DNA from: Cytidiella melzeri
Taxonomy: Eukaryota > Basidiomycota > Agaricomycetes > Polyporales > Irpicaceae
DNA: 64,000 nucleotides
Assembly: GCA_022592445.1 (NCBI GenBank)
Contig: JABYQR010000045.1
Span: 1 to 64,000, forward strand
Direction of reading: 5' to 3'
In this document: positions 62,430-64,000 of the stretch, piece by piece
Position numbering within the stretch: the first letter of the stretch is position 1
Layout of the letters: every line of letters begins with the position of its first letter
Notes under the pieces: generated by a model
What the model was told of the DNA's origin: nothing
Seen by the model: the letters and a program-made list of their open reading frames with translations, nothing else
Databases searched by the model: none
Program-made: the position numbers and the translations under genes

Positions 62430-64000
62430 TCAGGCTGCCTCAACCACGAGGTCGGCTATCTCATGGCTGTCATCGCCGAGAGAGATGGCCTCAGACTTCA
62501 CGATCTCGAAATGCGAAGGGTCGGCGTCCACTGCGCTCATGGGTGTGGCCATCGTCCCGTTGCCACTGGCCGACCGCCTCATGCCACCTTGAGGTCCAGA
62601 GCGGGGAGGATTGGCACAGCGATCTTTGCCATGCGCAATACGCAGGTTCGCGTAGTCGGGCTTGTTCTTGATGGCCTCAATGGCCTTGATTGCGTTCGAG
62701 ATATTGGTGAAGTTCACGAACGCGCAGTTTCTGTGGACAATTGGACGTCAGCATGTATTCCTTATACGCCCAGACACGGAAAGACGCACTTCTCCTTCAA
62801 AAAATTGACCAGCTCAATCTCCCCAAACTCACTGAAGTCCCTCTTCAGCTTCTCCTCGTTGAAACTATCAAAGTCCTCGATGTTGCCCACATATACATTA
62901 CGCGTGGCGCCCGAGTGCACTGCCAGAGCAAGAGCGGGCGGGAGAGGACCGGAGTTCTTGCCCCAGCCAATCTTCAGCCTTCGGTTGTTGAGTGTCAACC
63001 CTTGATACGACGCTACCTGGAAAAACGCCAAGGCAGCAGCGGGATCGATGAATGTGACGAACTACGTAAGGAAACGCGTTAGCGATGAATCTCGCCAGCG
63101 AAAAACATGAGACTGACAGCAATGTGCTTATCCTGCATGTACCTCAGGCTCTGGAGAACCCCGCCGCGAATGGCGTTGCAAAGATCCTCGGTCGTCGTCT
63201 CCGGGTGAATGTTACCAAGATAAACAGTCCTGTTCAGGCTCTGTGCGCCAAGACTGTTCAGCGCATCAGCAGGAGAGAACGGGAGGTAAGGCGTCATGGG
63301 AGACTGCATAAATCCAGCGGAGTTCGTGTTAATCGGGGACAAAGCCGCCGCGGATTGCGCGACGAGCGACTGCGCAGCTGCGGCTTGTGCGGCCTGTGCA
63401 GCTGCCTGCTGTGACTTTGGAATGTAGGCACATCGGTCCTTTCCGTAGTTGACTCGCTTTCCTGCCCAAGCAGGCTCTGTTGGAAGTGTGTTGACAACCT
63501 ATAGACACGTTATTTAGCCCGAGCCCTGGGTACACAAGCGAAAACAACTGTATTACCTTGGTCGCGGTGGAGATGCTCAAAAAGTGCACGAAGCCTATGT
63601 TCTTGTCCCTCACGATCTTTACTTGGTCAATCAGACCAAAGCGGCTAAGATCGTCGCGAAGCATCTCCTCAGTGACACCCTCGTCTAGATTGCCGAGATA
63701 AACGTTCCTGCTTGCGTTGCTCTGCTGGATGGCAAGGGCGACCGCACTTGGGACAGCCGAGGGCTTTCCCCAGCCAATCTTGAGCTCTTGTCCATGGAGG
63801 GCGAGCTTTTTGATCAAGGCGTCGGCGTGGAAAGCCGCCGCTGTAGCGCCATCCAAGAAAGAGAGGAATACGCAGGACTTCTCGGGGAGGACTCGAATAG
63901 ATTCGAGAGGGCCAAAGTGCACAAGGTTGAGCAGTTCATCAACGGAAGCTGTTGCGGGGAGGTTACCAACATAGACTGTCCGTCCTGTGGCGTTGCCTTG
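62430..64000 (-). CDS. RNA-binding protein with four RRMs (fission-yeast Nrd1-like), 3' part
   Basis: Exons on the minus strand: from beyond 64000 to 63557, 63498-63118, 63061-62790, 62730-62430; introns 56-59 nt (GTAATA...CTATAG; GTCAGT...CGTAG; GTGCGT...CCACAG). Four RRMs are visible by their RNP2-like cores: TVYVGNLP (about 63970), [10 protein letters not shown] (63705), [10 protein letters not shown] (63225) and [10 protein letters not shown] (62900), each with an RNP1-like GFVHF/FVTFID/FVNF. An Ala/Gln-rich linker separates RRM2 and RRM3. It ends [13 protein letters not shown]. The four-RRM layout matches Nrd1/Msa2-type proteins that bind mRNAs of differentiation genes. The N-terminus is outside the window. 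Confidence 0.85.

Noticed and set aside
62241..63005. 254-codon plus-strand ORF
   Set aside because: Antisense to exons 3 and 4 of the RRM gene and to its 3' flank; the minus strand explains the sequence with RRM motifs and splice sites.

Overview
This is a transposon-packed stretch of a filamentous fungal genome, most likely Basidiomycota (Agaricomycetes). Evidence for this: a trifunctional TRP1 gene (GATase-IGPS-PRAI), a NoxR/p67phox-like gene ending in a PB1 domain without a visible SH3, very short GT-AG introns (about 56-86 nt), and Ty3/gypsy elements whose integrases end in chromodomains. The species cannot be named from the sequence.

Layout. 1-5502: 5' part of a minus-strand gypsy element (A, LTR family 3) carrying a solo LTR in its reverse transcriptase. 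5503-6712: LTR fragments and a scrap of Copia RT. 6713-9788: 5' half of a minus-strand element (E, LTR family 4). 9789-18752: plus-strand element B (family 3), decayed but with an extra ORF after pol that is itself split by a solo LTR. 19065-35262: minus-strand element C (family 1), split by the complete minus-strand element D (family 2, 25294-33635). 35263-38561: a ~200-bp repeat array, a solo LTR, a small secreted-protein gene and a broken copy of the TRP1 3' end. 38562-40536: LTR fragment and a truncated transposase-like gene. 40537-48171: complete plus-strand element G (family 1). 48177-53400: a second repeat array, a pair of inverted solo LTRs and the second copy of the secreted-protein gene. 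53429-64000: ordinary genic DNA: TRP1, a NoxR-like gene, two tandem DUF302 genes, and the 3' part of a four-RRM RNA-binding protein gene.

The insertion history is readable from 5-bp target-site duplications: G (GCAGT), C (CAGGC), D inside C (GTAGC), and solo LTRs with GCCAC, GCTTC, TCTGG, ACAGG and TCTTT.

The most unusual signals are as follows. (i) Four LTR families all have a primer-binding site two bases (TT) after the 5' LTR that is complementary to LTR sequence about 30 nt downstream of a TATA box, so they look self-primed like Tf1. (ii) An extra ORF upstream of gag is conserved between otherwise divergent elements; in C, E and G its AUG appears to be made only by splicing (exon ending in A joined to TG). 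(iii) Element B has a post-pol ORF of about 557 codons with two hydrophobic segments, starting at an ATGA overlap with the pol stop. (iv) Two inverted solo LTRs have swapped target-site duplications, and the 174 bp between them is reversed relative to the paralogous locus, so an inversion upstream of a secreted-protein gene can be read directly.
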